Program-made: the position numbers and the translations under genes
NCBI RefSeq assembly: GCF_022919175.1
Contig: NZ_CP095043.1
Span: 124,001 to 188,000 of the forward strand
Length of the DNA stretch: 64,000 nucleotides
Direction of reading: 5' to 3'
Source: Leucobacter rhizosphaerae
GTDB taxonomy: Bacteria; Actinomycetota; Actinomycetes; Actinomycetales; Microbacteriaceae
The notes under the pieces: generated by a model
What the model was told of the DNA's origin: nothing
Databases searched by the model: none
What the model saw: only the letters and a program-made list of their open reading frames with translations
Shown: piece by piece, positions 35,384 through 44,574 of the stretch
How positions within the stretch are numbered: the first letter of the stretch is position 1
Layout: every line of letters begins with the position of its first letter

Positions 35384-37911
35384 GCCCGGAACCCTTCGAC
35401 GCGCAGGTCGCGGACCTGCATCGCGAGTTCGGCGACGATCCCTGGCGACTCGTCGTCCGCGGTATCGATCCCACGCTCGCCGGTGAAGACGAGACGCTGT
35501 TCTCCCTCGGCAACGGCTACCTCGGATTCCGCGGGAACCACGAGGAGGGCCTGCCGCTCGGCAGTCACGGCACCTTTGTGAACGGGTTGCACGAGACCTG
35601 GCGCATCCGCCACGCGGAGAACGCCTACGGTTTCGCAGAACACGGGCAGACGATCGTGAACGCCCCCGACACGAAGACGATCCGGATCTACGTCGACGAC
35701 GAGCGCCTGAACCTCGAGTCCTCGGACATCCTCGACGTCGAGCGCACGCTCGATCTGCGCAACGGCACGCTCGTCCGGTCGCTGCTCTGGCTGAGCCCGA
35801 CGGGTAAGCGCGTGCGGGTCGAGACCCGGCGCATGGTCTCCTTCGACTCGCGCCACATGGCGACGCTGGAGATGCGCATCACCGTGCTCGACGCCGATGC
35901 GGAGCTGACCGTGAGCAGCCTGCTCATCAATCGGCAGGACGTCGGGCGGGTGCAGGCCGAGGTCCCGACCCCCGTCGGGCTGCCGGATCCCCGGAAGAGC
36001 GAGCAGCCGGAGGAGCGGGTGCTGGACGCGGGGCCGTCGCACGGCGACGACGACCGCAGCGTCGTGAGTTTCCGGGTGCGCGACTCCCGCATGGGGCTCG
36101 GGGTCGGTGTCGATCACGACTTCTCATCCGCCGACGGCGGCACCTGGCACCGCCGCGTCGAGTCCTCGGAGGACCGCGTGCGGCACACCTTCCAGGGCAC
36201 GGCGCGTGCCGGTCAGACGGTACACCTTGTGAAGACGGTCGCCTACCACTCGTCCGCGACCGCCGCGCTGTCCGAGCTCATCGATCGGTGCGTGCACACG
36301 CTCGACAAGGCGGCGGCCGAGGCTCCGGGGGACCGTTGGCAGCGGCAGCGGCAGTTCCTGGACGCGTTCTGGGAGCGCAGCGACGTGCGCGTCGAGGCCG
36401 AGCCCGGGGTGCAGCAGGCGATCCGCTGGAATCTGTTCCAGCTGGCCCAGGCCTCGGCGCGGGCCGACGGCCGCGGGATCTCCGCGAAGGGGTTGACCGG
36501 ATCGGGCTACGGCGGGCACTACTTCTGGGACTCGGAGATCTACGTGCTCCCGTTCCTCACCTACACGAGCCCGCTCTGGGCTCGCAATGCGCTTCGCGCG
36601 CGGGAGCGGATGCTGCCCCAGGCCCGGCAGCGCGCCATCATGCTGAACGAGGACGGCGCGCTCTTCCCGTGGCGCACCATCAGCGGTGAGGAGGCGAGCG
36701 CCTATTACGCCGCGGGCACGGCGGCGTTCCACATCAACGCCGACATCACCTACGCGCTCGCACGGTACCTCGCCGCGACGAACGACCTGGAGTTCATGCT
36801 GTCGGAGGTCGCCGACATCCCGGTCGAGACGGCGCGCCTGTGGCGCAGCCTCGGGTTCTGGCGTTCCGACCGCGACGGCGGACGAAGCTTCCACATTCAC
36901 GGCGTCACGGGCCCGGACGAGTACACGACCGTGGTGAACGACAACCTGTTCACCAATGTCATGGCGCGCTTCAATCTGCGCTTCGCCGCCCGCGCGGTGC
37001 GGCGGCTGCGGGCGGAGGCGCCCGAGGCGTACGCGGCGCTCGCCCACCGGGTGCACCTCGACGAGGAGGAGATCGCGTCGTGGGAGCGTGCGGCCGAGGC
37101 GATGTGCATCCCGTACTCCGAGGAGATCGGGATCCACCCCCAGGACGCGCACTTCCTGGAGCGCGAGGTGTGGGACCTGGCGGCGACGCCCCCCGAGCAG
37201 AAGCCGCTCCTGCTGCACTTCCACCCGCTGGTGATCTACCGCTTCCAGGTCATCAAGCAGACCGACGTCGTGCTCGCCCTGCTGCTCGCGAGCGACGAGT
37301 TCAGCCGCGATGAGAAACTGCGCGACTTCGAGTACTACGACGCGCTCACCACCGGGGACTCCACGCTGTCGGCGGTGGTGCAGGCCATCATCGCCGCCGA
37401 GGTCGGGTATCGGGATCTCGCCTACCGCTACTTCACACACGCGCTCCGCGTGGATCTCGACAACCTGCATCAGAACTCCTCCGACGGCGTGCACATCGCC
37501 TCGACGGGCGGCGTGTGGATGACCCTGGTGCAGGGGTTCGCCGGAATGCGGGACGCGGGACGCACGCTCCGCTTCGATCCGCGACTGCCCGCGCACTGGA
37601 ATGCGCTCGAGTTCTCGCTTCAGTGGCACGGCTCGAGGATCGGCGTTCGGCTGGTGCCGGACGCCATCCAGTTCACGCTCGACGCCGGTGACGACGCGGT
37701 GCACGTCAGCGTGCGGGGCGAGGCGGTCGAGATCGCTCCGGGATCGACGACCACCGTGGCGCTCGCGGACCAGGGGCCCGACCTCGGAGATTTCCGGGGG
37801 CTGTCGGCTGCGATCCTGCCGCGCGAGGGCGACACCGGGGTCATCCCCGACCTCATCACGGAGGTGCCCGTCGTCACGACCTCGATCCCGACCCGGCCCG
37901 CCGCCGGCTGA
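35380..37911 (+). CDS. Glycoside hydrolase family 65 disaccharide phosphorylase (maltose/trehalose/kojibiose type)
   Basis: This 843-residue cytosolic enzyme of GH65 splits an alpha-linked glucosyl disaccharide with phosphate. Domains in order are: N-terminal beta-sandwich (about 1-270), linker, (alpha/alpha)6 barrel (about 330-700), and a C-terminal beta layer. The general acid is E514 in VTGPDEYTTVVNDN. Phosphate- and glucose-binding segments include HYFWDSEIYVLPF and STGGVWMTLVQGFAGMRD. The partner HAD gene is beta-phosphoglucomutase, consistent with a beta-glucose 1-phosphate product. The acceptor preference (maltose, trehalose, nigerose or kojibiose) cannot be told from motifs seen here. 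Confidence 0.9.
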   Translation: MSPEPFDAQVADLHREFGDDPWRLVVRGIDPTLAGEDETLFSLGNGYLGFRGNHEEGLPLGSHGTFVNGLHETWRIRHAENAYGFAEHGQTIVNAPDTKTIRIYVDDERLNLESSDILDVERTLDLRNGTLVRSLLWLSPTGKRVRVETRRMVSFDSRHMATLEMRITVLDADAELTVSSLLINRQDVGRVQAEVPTPVGLPDPRKSEQPEERVLDAGPSHGDDDRSVVSFRVRDSRMGLGVGVDHDFSSADGGTWHRRVESSEDRVRHTFQGTARAGQTVHLVKTVAYHSSATAALSELIDRCVHTLDKAAAEAPGDRWQRQRQFLDAFWERSDVRVEAEPGVQQAIRWNLFQLAQASARADGRGISAKGLTGSGYGGHYFWDSEIYVLPFLTYTSPLWARNALRARERMLPQARQRAIMLNEDGALFPWRTISGEEASAYYAAGTAAFHINADITYALARYLAATNDLEFMLSEVADIPVETARLWRSLGFWRSDRDGGRSFHIHGVTGPDEYTTVVNDNLFTNVMARFNLRFAARAVRRLRAEAPEAYAALAHRVHLDEEEIASWERAAEAMCIPYSEEIGIHPQDAHFLEREVWDLAATPPEQKPLLLHFHPLVIYRFQVIKQTDVVLALLLASDEFSRDEKLRDFEYYDALTTGDSTLSAVVQAIIAAEVGYRDLAYRYFTHALRVDLDNLHQNSSDGVHIASTGGVWMTLVQGFAGMRDAGRTLRFDPRLPAHWNALEFSLQWHGSRIGVRLVPDAIQFTLDAGDDAVHVSVRGEAVEIAPGSTTTVALADQGPDLGDFRGLSAAILPREGDTGVIPDLITEVPVVTTSIPTRPAAG

Positions 37912-37968
37912 CCTCGGCCCGGTCGGCGTCGCCCGGTCGGCGTGCAGCCGGGGCCCGGTCGCCGAGAG

Positions 37969-37974
37969 TAGGAT
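37969..37974 (+). promoter_or_regulatory. -10 hexamer TAGGAT upstream of the ferredoxin gene
   Basis: TAGGAT lies 61 nt before the ferredoxin GTG, leaving a leader of about 55 nt with AGGAAATGAGGGG as ribosome-site region. Unlike the leaderless genes it has a normal 5' UTR. Confidence 0.4.
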
Positions 37975-38035
37975 GGAGACGTTCTGAAGCGGCTGCGGCC
38001 GCGGCATCACCAGAGGAAATGAGGGGTGGGGCGTC

Positions 38036-38356
38036 GTGACCTATGTGATCGCACTTCCGTGTGTGGACGTGAAGGATCGCGCGTGCGTGGACGAGTGTCC
38101 GGTCGATTGCATCTACGAGGGTGAACGATCGCTCTACATCCACCCCGACGAGTGCGTCGACTGCGGCGCCTGCGAACCGGTCTGCCCCGTCGAGGCGATC
38201 TACTACGAGGACGACCTGCCGGAAGAGTGGTCCGACTACTACAAGGCGAACGTCGAGTTCTTCGACGAGATCGGGTCGCCCGGCGGCGCGGCGAAGGTCG
38301 GCGAGTACGCCTTCGACCACCCGATCATCGCGGCGCTTCCGCCGCAGGGGGAGTAG
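38036..38356 (+). CDS. fdxA: 7Fe-type ferredoxin
   Basis: This 106-residue ferredoxin has the [3Fe-4S][4Fe-4S] pattern. Cysteines are C9, C17, C21, C25, then C40, C43, C46 and C50; C9, C17 and C50 would hold the 3Fe cluster and C21, C40, C43 and C46 the 4Fe cluster. It carries electrons to oxidoreductases such as cytochrome P450s or 2-oxoacid enzymes. The C-terminal half ([14 protein letters not shown]) is the actinobacterial FdxA/FdxC tail. dapC follows after 3 bp, the conserved fdxC-dapC pair of actinobacteria. Confidence 0.95.
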   Translation: MTYVIALPCVDVKDRACVDECPVDCIYEGERSLYIHPDECVDCGACEPVCPVEAIYYEDDLPEEWSDYYKANVEFFDEIGSPGGAAKVGEYAFDHPIIAALPPQGE

Positions 38357-38359
38357 CCC

Positions 38360-39463
38360 GTGCGGGGGCCGCTGCCCGACTACCCGTGGGACGCCATGGC
38401 GCCCTATGTCGCGCTGGCCGGGCAACACCCCGACGGGCCGATCAACGTGTCGATCGGTTCGCCGGTCGATCCCTCGCCGCAGAGCGTTTGTGAGGCGCTC
38501 GCCGCCGCGACCGACGCGCACGCCTACCCGGCGACCGCGGGGACCCCGCGCCTGCGCGAGGCCATCGCCGAGTGGTTCTCCCGTCGTCGCGGCGTGACCT
38601 TGGCGCCCGAGGCCGTGCTCCCCACCGTCGGCTCGAAGGAACTCGTCGCCCTGCTCCCGTTCCTGCTCGGTCTCGGGGAGGGGGACGCCGTGGTCTTCCC
38701 GCGCATCGCCTACCCGAGCTACGCGATGGGTGCCGCGATGGCGGGCGCCGACGCGATCGCCTCGGACGACCCTGCGGAGTGGCCGGAGCACACCCGGCTC
38801 GTGTGGCTGAACTCGCCCTCGAACCCCGACGGGCGGGTGCTCGGGGTGGAGGCGCTCCGCGCTGCGGTCGTCCGGGCGCGTGAGCTCGGCGCGGTGATCG
38901 CCGGGGACGAGTGCTACGCCGAGTTCGGCTGGGATGCGCCGTGGGATCGCGAGGCGATTCCGTCGATCCTCGACCCGCGGGTGGTCGGCGACGATCACCG
39001 GGGGGTGCTCAGCGTGTACTCCCTGAGCAAGCAGTCCAACCTGGCCGGGTACCGCGCGGCGTTCATCGGTGGCGATCCCGCGCTCATCGACTCCCTGCTG
39101 ACGGTGCGCAAGCATGCCGGGCTCATGCAGCCGGCACCCGTGCAGGCCGCCATGGTCGCCGCGCTCCAGGACGAAGCGCACGTGGACGAGCAGCGGGCGC
39201 TGTACCGGGCGCGGCGCGAGCTGCTGAGACCTGCGCTCGTGTCGGCGGGCTATCGCGTCGACGGCAGCGAGGCGGGGCTCTACCTCTGGGCGACGCGGGG
39301 TGAGGACGCCTGGCAGAGCGTCGAAGCGTTCGCGCGGCTCGGGATCGTGGTCGGGCCGGGGCACTTCTACGGCGACGACGCGCCGCAGCACGTGCGGCTC
39401 GCGCTGACGGCGAGCGACGCGCACGTCGCCGAGGCCGCCGCACGGATCGCCGCCTCCCGCTGA
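38360..39463 (+). CDS. dapC: Succinyldiaminopimelate transaminase DapC
   Basis: DapC (367 residues) is a class I PLP aminotransferase that makes N-succinyl-LL-diaminopimelate for lysine and peptidoglycan synthesis. It begins RGPLPDYPWDAMAPY, as actinobacterial DapC proteins do. Cofactor motifs are WLNSPSNPDG and GDECYAEFGW, and the PLP lysine is K224 in SLSKQSNLAGYR. The start is GTG 38360, 3 bp after fdxA, so it is in the same operon. The pathway partners dapD and dapE lie 4-6 kb downstream. Confidence 0.93.
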   Translation: MRGPLPDYPWDAMAPYVALAGQHPDGPINVSIGSPVDPSPQSVCEALAAATDAHAYPATAGTPRLREAIAEWFSRRRGVTLAPEAVLPTVGSKELVALLPFLLGLGEGDAVVFPRIAYPSYAMGAAMAGADAIASDDPAEWPEHTRLVWLNSPSNPDGRVLGVEALRAAVVRARELGAVIAGDECYAEFGWDAPWDREAIPSILDPRVVGDDHRGVLSVYSLSKQSNLAGYRAAFIGGDPALIDSLLTVRKHAGLMQPAPVQAAMVAALQDEAHVDEQRALYRARRELLRPALVSAGYRVDGSEAGLYLWATRGEDAWQSVEAFARLGIVVGPGHFYGDDAPQHVRLALTASDAHVAEAAARIAASR

Positions 39464-39489
39464 GCGGGCGTGGTTCCTGCTGATCCCGC

Positions 39490-39524
39490 GCCCCTCGGGG
39501 GTGCGAGAGGTAGTCGCGAGGGGC
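39490..39524 (+). terminator. Possible terminator after dapC
   Basis: Eight-bp arms GCCCCTCG (39490-39497) and CGAGGGGC (39517-39524) close a 19-nt loop just after dapC. Confidence 0.35.
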
Positions 39525-39592
39525 CCGTGCGGGGCCGGATCTCGGGCGAGAGTGCCGCGCCCTGCCGCGCACCCGCCGGGGGACCCGCTGAA

Positions 39593-39620
39593 TCGACTTT
39601 TTGCTCGACGTCAAGATACT
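39593..39620 (+). promoter_or_regulatory. Possible gltA promoter (TCGACT - N16 - GATACT)
   Basis: A -35-like TCGACT (39593-39598) and -10-like GATACT (39615-39620) are 16 bp apart in a locally AT-rich spot, about 120 bp before gltA. They lie in the 278-bp gene-free stretch between dapC and gltA, in which I see nothing else clear. Confidence 0.35.
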
Positions 39621-39741
39621 CTAGGTGGTGCACGCGTCTGAACGGCAGTGCGACCTGGTGCTCCCCGCGAGCCGATATGGTGTAGGAATGGCGGTGTCGT
39701 ACCCGACGCTCGCCAGCATGAGACCCCCACGAGGAGACGAC

Positions 39742-41040
39742 GTGACCGAATCGACTCACGGCCAGGCGCCCGCGGCAGCGAAGCTGACATTCCCCGGCGG
39801 CAGTGCTGAGTTCCCGATTACCCAGGCCGTCGACGGCGCCTCGGCGATCGACGTCAGCACGCTCACCAAGCAGAGCGGCTACACGGCGCTCGACTACGGG
39901 TTCGTGAACACGGCGTCGACGAAGTCGGCCATCACGTACATCGACGGCGACCAGGGAATCCTGCGCTACCGCGGCTACCCGATCGAGGAGCTCGCCCAGC
40001 AGTCCTCCTTTCTCGAGGTCTCCTACCTCCTGATCTACGGGGAGCTCCCGACCCCCGAGCAGCTCGCGGAGTTCGATGGCGAGATCCGTCGCCACACGCT
40101 CCTCCACGAGGACATGCGCTACTACTTCGAGGGCGTACCGCACACCGCGCACCCGATGGCGGTGCTCTCGGGCGGCCTGCAGACGATGTCGACCTACTAC
40201 GAGAGCTCGCTCGACACCGCGGTGCCCGAGTTCGTGAAGGTGAACACGATCCGCCTGCTCGCCAAGCTGCCGGTGCTCGCGGCCTACGCTCACAAGAAGT
40301 CGATCGGCCAGGCCTTCCTGTACCCCGACAACGAGCTCGGCTTCGTCGAGAACTTCCTGCGCCTCAACTTCGGCAACAAGGCCGAGAAGTACGAGATGAA
40401 TCCCGTGCTCGTCGACGCGCTCGACAAGCTCCTCATCCTGCACGCCGACCACGAGCAGAACGCTTCGACCTCGACCGTGCGCCTCGTCGGATCGACCGGC
40501 GCGAACATGTTCTCGTCCGTCTCCGCGGGGATCAACGCCCTCTCGGGACCCCTCCACGGCGGTGCCAACGAAGCGGTGCTCTCCATGCTCGCGCAGATCC
40601 GCGACTCGGGGCAGAGCGTGGAGACCTTCGTCGAGAAGGTGAAGCGCAAGGAGGACGGGGTGAAGCTCATGGGCTTCGGGCACCGCGTCTACAAGAACTA
40701 CGACCCGCGGGCGCGGATCGTCAAGGACAGCGCCGCCAAGGTGCTCCAGGAGCTCGGCGTCAACGATCCGCTGCTCGACCTCGCGCAGGAGCTCGAGCAG
40801 ATCGCACTCGAGGACGACTACTTCAAGGAGCGCAAGCTCTACCCGAACGTCGACTTCTACACCGGCGTCATCTACAAGGCCATGGGCTTCCCGACGCGGA
40901 TGTTCACGGTGCTCTTCGCCATCGGTCGTCTGCCCGGCTGGATCGCGCAGTGGCGCGAGGCCCGCGAAGATCCCCAGACCAAGATCGGCCGCCCGCAGCA
41001 GCTGTACATCGGCAGCCCGGAGCGCCACCTGGAGCGCTGA
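39742..41040 (+). CDS. gltA: Citrate synthase GltA
   Basis: GltA (432 residues) condenses acetyl-CoA with oxaloacetate to start the TCA cycle. It is the type II (hexameric, E. coli-like) form, with an N-terminal beta domain (KLTFPGGSAEFPI) and TYIDGDQGILRYRGYPIEEL. The catalytic His segments are PLHGGANEAV and GFGHRVYKNYDPRAR, and the Asp region is FPTRMFTVLFAIGRLPGW. GTG 39742 is chosen for the GAGGAGA ribosome site 6 nt upstream; the frame extends 39 codons further without family resemblance. Its stop overlaps the start of an ABC ATPase gene (TGATG). Confidence 0.96.
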   Translation: MTESTHGQAPAAAKLTFPGGSAEFPITQAVDGASAIDVSTLTKQSGYTALDYGFVNTASTKSAITYIDGDQGILRYRGYPIEELAQQSSFLEVSYLLIYGELPTPEQLAEFDGEIRRHTLLHEDMRYYFEGVPHTAHPMAVLSGGLQTMSTYYESSLDTAVPEFVKVNTIRLLAKLPVLAAYAHKKSIGQAFLYPDNELGFVENFLRLNFGNKAEKYEMNPVLVDALDKLLILHADHEQNASTSTVRLVGSTGANMFSSVSAGINALSGPLHGGANEAVLSMLAQIRDSGQSVETFVEKVKRKEDGVKLMGFGHRVYKNYDPRARIVKDSAAKVLQELGVNDPLLDLAQELEQIALEDDYFKERKLYPNVDFYTGVIYKAMGFPTRMFTVLFAIGRLPGWIAQWREAREDPQTKIGRPQQLYIGSPERHLER

Positions 41041-41831
41041 TGTGGGATCGCACAGTGGGAGACCTCGTGGACGCCGCGGCGCCCGCGCTCGAGCTCCGCG
41101 CGCTCGGCAAGCGCTTCGGCGAGAAGGTCGCGGTCGACGGGATCTCCCTGTCGATCCCGACCGGATCCTGCACCGGCCTCGTCGGCCCGAACGGCGCCGG
41201 CAAGACCACGACCCTGTCGATGGCCACCGGCCTGCTGCGGCCGGATGCCGGTCAGGCACTCATCTCGGGCGTCGACGTCTGGCAGCACCCGACGGAGGCG
41301 AAGCAGCTCGTCGGAGTGCTGGCCGACGGGGTGAAGCTCTTCGACCGGCTCACCGGGGAGCAGCTCATCACCTACCACGGCCTGCTCGCCGGCCTCGATG
41401 CGGAAACCGTCGCGCGGCGCTGCCAGGACCTGCTCACCATGCTCGACCTCACGGGTGCGGGTACCACCCTGGTCGTCGACTACTCCGCGGGCATGACCAA
41501 GAAGATCGCGCTGGCCTGCGCCCTCGTGCACGCGCCGCGGCTCCTGGTGCTCGACGAACCGTTCGAGTCGGTCGATCCCGTCTCTGCGGCGAACATCCGC
41601 GACATCCTGCAGGGGTTCGTGCGCGGCGGCGGCACGGTGATCGTGTCGAGCCACTCGATGGACCTCGTGCAGCGGATGTGCGACCACGTCGCCGTCATCG
41701 CGCAGGGTCATGTCCTCGCCGCGGGCACCGTCGACGACGTGCGCGGCGCTTCGACGCTCGAGGACCGCTTCGTCGAGCTGGTCGGGGGGCGTCAGCACCT
41801 GCAGGGACCGACGTGGTTGAACCAGTCCTGA
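41040..41831 (+). CDS. ABC transporter ATP-binding protein
   Basis: This 263-residue ATPase drives the permease encoded next. The Walker A is GLVGPNGAGKTTT, the signature YSAGMTKKIAL is a slightly altered LSGGQ, and Walker B is LLVLDEPFESVDP with the H-loop SSHSMDL. It resembles export-type ATPases of the CcmA class. The ATG overlaps the gltA stop by one base (TGATG), so its translation may depend on gltA. It shares 19 bp with the permease gene. Confidence 0.92.
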   Translation: MWDRTVGDLVDAAAPALELRALGKRFGEKVAVDGISLSIPTGSCTGLVGPNGAGKTTTLSMATGLLRPDAGQALISGVDVWQHPTEAKQLVGVLADGVKLFDRLTGEQLITYHGLLAGLDAETVARRCQDLLTMLDLTGAGTTLVVDYSAGMTKKIALACALVHAPRLLVLDEPFESVDPVSAANIRDILQGFVRGGGTVIVSSHSMDLVQRMCDHVAVIAQGHVLAAGTVDDVRGASTLEDRFVELVGGRQHLQGPTWLNQS

Positions 41832-43474
41832 CCCCGGGCGGGGTGCTCGAACCCGGCCGGCTCGGTTTGGTCGGCGCCACCGCGGCGCGCACCAGCGGCG
41901 TCGCGCGCGTGCGGGTGCTCGTGCGGCTCCGCTTCGCGGTGATGTGGAATACGCTCCGCCGTCACCCGATGCAGCTCGTGGGCGCGATCGTGGGCGGCCT
42001 CTACGCGCTGGGTCTCCTCGCGGCCCTCGTGATCGCGCTGGTCGGGCTCTCGTTCGCCCCGACCGAGCTCGCGCGCACCGCTCTGGTGCTCGGCGGTTCG
42101 GTCGTGCTGCTCGGCTGGATGGTGGGGCCCATCGTCACCTCGGGCATGGATCGGACCCTGGATCCGGCGCGGCTCGTCGGCATCCCGATCTCGCCGAACC
42201 TGCAGCTGACCGGCATCGCCGCCGCGAGCCTGCTCGGGATCCCCGGCCTCGTGACACTGCTCGTCTCCCTCACGAGCGCGGTCGTGTGGCTCCGCTCGCC
42301 GGGCGCGTTCGTCGTCGCGCTGCTGCTCGCCCCCGTCGGCGCGATCACGGCCGTGCTGGCCTGCCAGCTGGTGATCACCGCGCTCTCGCGACTCTCCGCG
42401 AGCCGCCGGTTCCGCGAGGTGATGGGCGGCCTGCTCATCCTCGTGCTCGTGCTGCTCGGCCCGATCTTCACCGGCATCGGTGCGGGGGTCGCGACGCTCG
42501 CCGAGCGCCTCCCCGCGATCGCAGCCGGATTCGGGTGGACGCCGCTCGGCGCCGTTTGGGCCGTGCCCGCCGGACTCGCAGAGGGCCACTGGCTGCAGGC
42601 CGCCGCACAGGCACTCATCGCCCTCGCCACCCCGGTCGTGCTCGGCCTCGCCTGGCGCAGGCTCTTCCTCTCGAACCTGGGCACCTCCGCCGGAGGATCC
42701 CGTGCGTCGGGACGCGCCGGCGCCGGGTGGTTCGCGCGGTTCCCGGCGACGCCCCGCGGCGCGGTGGCCGCCCGCGCGCTGACCTACTGGCTGCGCGACC
42801 CGCGCTACCTGCAGAGCCTCATCGTTGTGCTCGTGATGCCGGTGGTGTTCGGGTTCGTGTCCGCGACCACCGGCGCGCCGATCCTCCTCCCCGGCTCCAC
42901 CGTGCTCGTCGCCGTGCTCATCTCGCTGAGCACCTTCGCGGACATCTCCTACGACGGCACGGCGTTCAGCGCCCACGTGCTGCGAGGGGTGCGCGGGATC
43001 GACGATCGGCTCGGGCGGATCTGGGCGAACGCGATCGTGGGGGTGCCTGTGATCCTGCTCGTCGCCCTCGTCACGACCGCGATCGTGGGGCGGTTCGACC
43101 AGCTGCCCACTCTGCTCGGCCTCGTCGCCGCGGTGACGCTCGGCGGCTTCGGCGTTGCGAGCGTGTGCTCCGCGCTGTTCGTCATGCCCGTCCCGGCCTC
43201 GGGGGAGAACCCCTTCGCGTCGAAGCCGGGCGCCGGCGTGCTGAGCATGGTCGGCATGGCGGGCTCCTACGGCTCGCTCGCGCTGCTCTCGCTCCCCACC
43301 ATCGGCTTCACGATCGCCGCCGGGGTCACGGGCGCGCCCTGGCTGATCTGGACGACCCTCGCGGTCGGGATCGTGAACGGCGCGGTGGTGTGCTGGATCG
43401 GGATCCGCTGGGGAGCAGCGATCTTCGATCGCCGTGCTCCGGAGCTGTTCGCCCGCGTCGTCGCGCAGGGCTAG
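41813..43474 (+). CDS. ABC transporter permease, large multi-spanning, substrate unknown
   Basis: This 553-residue membrane protein has about twelve hydrophobic segments arranged as two halves. The first begins with MQLVGAIVGGLYALGLLAALV, and the second lies in the last 300 residues. It resembles the large export permeases of actinobacterial ABC-2-like systems with no assigned substrate. I chose GTG 41813, which overlaps the ATPase gene by 19 bp and has CAGGGA just upstream. The pair is co-transcribed with gltA. A 15-nt tandem repeat follows the stop. Confidence 0.8.
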   Translation: MVEPVLTPGGVLEPGRLGLVGATAARTSGVARVRVLVRLRFAVMWNTLRRHPMQLVGAIVGGLYALGLLAALVIALVGLSFAPTELARTALVLGGSVVLLGWMVGPIVTSGMDRTLDPARLVGIPISPNLQLTGIAAASLLGIPGLVTLLVSLTSAVVWLRSPGAFVVALLLAPVGAITAVLACQLVITALSRLSASRRFREVMGGLLILVLVLLGPIFTGIGAGVATLAERLPAIAAGFGWTPLGAVWAVPAGLAEGHWLQAAAQALIALATPVVLGLAWRRLFLSNLGTSAGGSRASGRAGAGWFARFPATPRGAVAARALTYWLRDPRYLQSLIVVLVMPVVFGFVSATTGAPILLPGSTVLVAVLISLSTFADISYDGTAFSAHVLRGVRGIDDRLGRIWANAIVGVPVILLVALVTTAIVGRFDQLPTLLGLVAAVTLGGFGVASVCSALFVMPVPASGENPFASKPGAGVLSMVGMAGSYGSLALLSLPTIGFTIAAGVTGAPWLIWTTLAVGIVNGAVVCWIGIRWGAAIFDRRAPELFARVVAQG

Positions 43475-43490
43475 CGGAAGACGTTGGCCT

Positions 43491-43550
43491 GACGGAGCCC
43501 GGGCCGACGGAGCCCGGGCCGACGGAGCCCGGGCCGACGGAGCCCGGGCT
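43491..43550. repeat. Four tandem 15-nt repeats between the ABC permease gene and dapD
   Basis: Units GACGGAGCCCGGGCC start at 43491, 43506, 43521 and 43536; the fourth ends in T instead of C. Each unit contains the palindrome GCCCGGGC, so the transcript from either strand can fold. The array lies between two convergent genes that end at 43474 and 43559 and may serve as their terminator. Confidence 0.92.
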
Positions 43551-43558
43551 CGCCCCGC

Positions 43559-44533
43559 CTACGCGTGCAGTGCGGCGTTCAGTACGATGCCGGATCCCTC
43601 GCGGGGCAGCACCTCGACCGCACCCGTGCGGGAGTTGCGGCGGAACAGGAGCTTCTCCACCCCGGAGAGCTCGAGCGCCTTCACCTCGACCGGCTCGCCC
43701 GCGGAGTCGCTCGTGCCCTTGGGGAGCACCACCTTCGTGCCGGCGGTCACGTAGAGTCCCGCCTCCACGACGCTGTCGTCGCCGATCGAGATGCCGATGC
43801 CCGAGTTCGCGCCGAGCAGGGCGCGCTGCCCGATCGTGATGCGCTGCGCACCGCCGCCTGAGAGCGTCCCCATGATGGAGGCGCCGCCGCCGATGTCCGA
43901 GCCGTCGCCGACGACGACACCCTGCGAGATGCGGCCCTCGACCATCGATGCGCCGAGGGTGCCCGCGTTGAAGTTCACGAAGCCCTCGTGCATGACCGTC
44001 GTGCCCGGCGCGAGGTGCGCGCCGAGGCGCACGCGCGAGGCGTCCGCGATGCGCACCCCCGCCGGCACGACGTAGTCGGTGAGCCGGGGGAACTTGTCGA
44101 GGCCCACCGCGGTGATGCCCGCACGCTTCAGCGCGGGGAGGCGCGACGCGTAGACCTCGGGACGCATGGGGCCCGCGGTCGTCCAGGCGACGTTCGGGAG
44201 CTGAGCGAAGATGCCGTCCAAGTTGATCGAGTTCGGGGCCACGAGGCAGTGCGAGAGCAGGTGGAGGCGCAGGTACGCGTCCTCGGTGCTCGCCGGGGCC
44301 GCATCGAGGTCGATCTCGATGTCGACGAAGCGCACCTCGACCCCGCGGCGCTCATCGGCGCCGGTGAGTCCCGCGAGTTCGGCCGGCGCGATCCACGGAT
44401 CGCGGTCCGCCGGACGGGCGCCGAGCTCGGGCGCGGGGAACCAGGCGTCGAGGGTGACGCCGTCGGCGGCTCCGGGGGAGTCGACGGCGACGGTGGCGAG
44501 TCCTGCGGACCAGGCGAAGCGAGAGTCAGTCAT
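43559..44533 (-). CDS. dapD: Tetrahydrodipicolinate N-succinyltransferase DapD
   Basis: DapD (324 residues) adds succinyl from succinyl-CoA to tetrahydrodipicolinate in lysine/DAP synthesis. The N-terminal domain is followed by a left-handed beta helix visible as hexapeptide repeats ([26 protein letters not shown] region, about residues 195-255). The length and the long N-terminal domain are of the actinobacterial type. A -10 lies 7 nt before its ATG, and no ribosome site is visible, so it is probably leaderless. It is divergent from dapE with only 41 bp between start codons. Confidence 0.94.
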   Translation of the reverse strand: MTDSRFAWSAGLATVAVDSPGAADGVTLDAWFPAPELGARPADRDPWIAPAELAGLTGADERRGVEVRFVDIEIDLDAAPASTEDAYLRLHLLSHCLVAPNSINLDGIFAQLPNVAWTTAGPMRPEVYASRLPALKRAGITAVGLDKFPRLTDYVVPAGVRIADASRVRLGAHLAPGTTVMHEGFVNFNAGTLGASMVEGRISQGVVVGDGSDIGGGASIMGTLSGGGAQRITIGQRALLGANSGIGISIGDDSVVEAGLYVTAGTKVVLPKGTSDSAGEPVEVKALELSGVEKLLFRRNSRTGAVEVLPREGSGIVLNAALHA

Positions 44534-44540
44534 ACGCTCT

Positions 44541-44546
44541 ATCGTA
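44541..44546 (-). promoter_or_regulatory. -10 hexamer TACGAT for leaderless dapD
   Basis: On the minus strand TACGAT ends 7 nt before the dapD ATG at 44533. Together with the dapE hexamer at 44562 it forms back-to-back leaderless promoters. Confidence 0.55.
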
Positions 44547-44561
44547 TCGGGGCGGACCCCC

Positions 44562-44567
44562 TAGGCT
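44562..44567 (+). promoter_or_regulatory. -10 hexamer TAGGCT for leaderless dapE
   Basis: TAGGCT ends 7 nt before GTG 44575. The dapD hexamer lies only 15 bp away in the opposite direction. Confidence 0.55.
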
Positions 44568-44574
44568 GGTCTGT

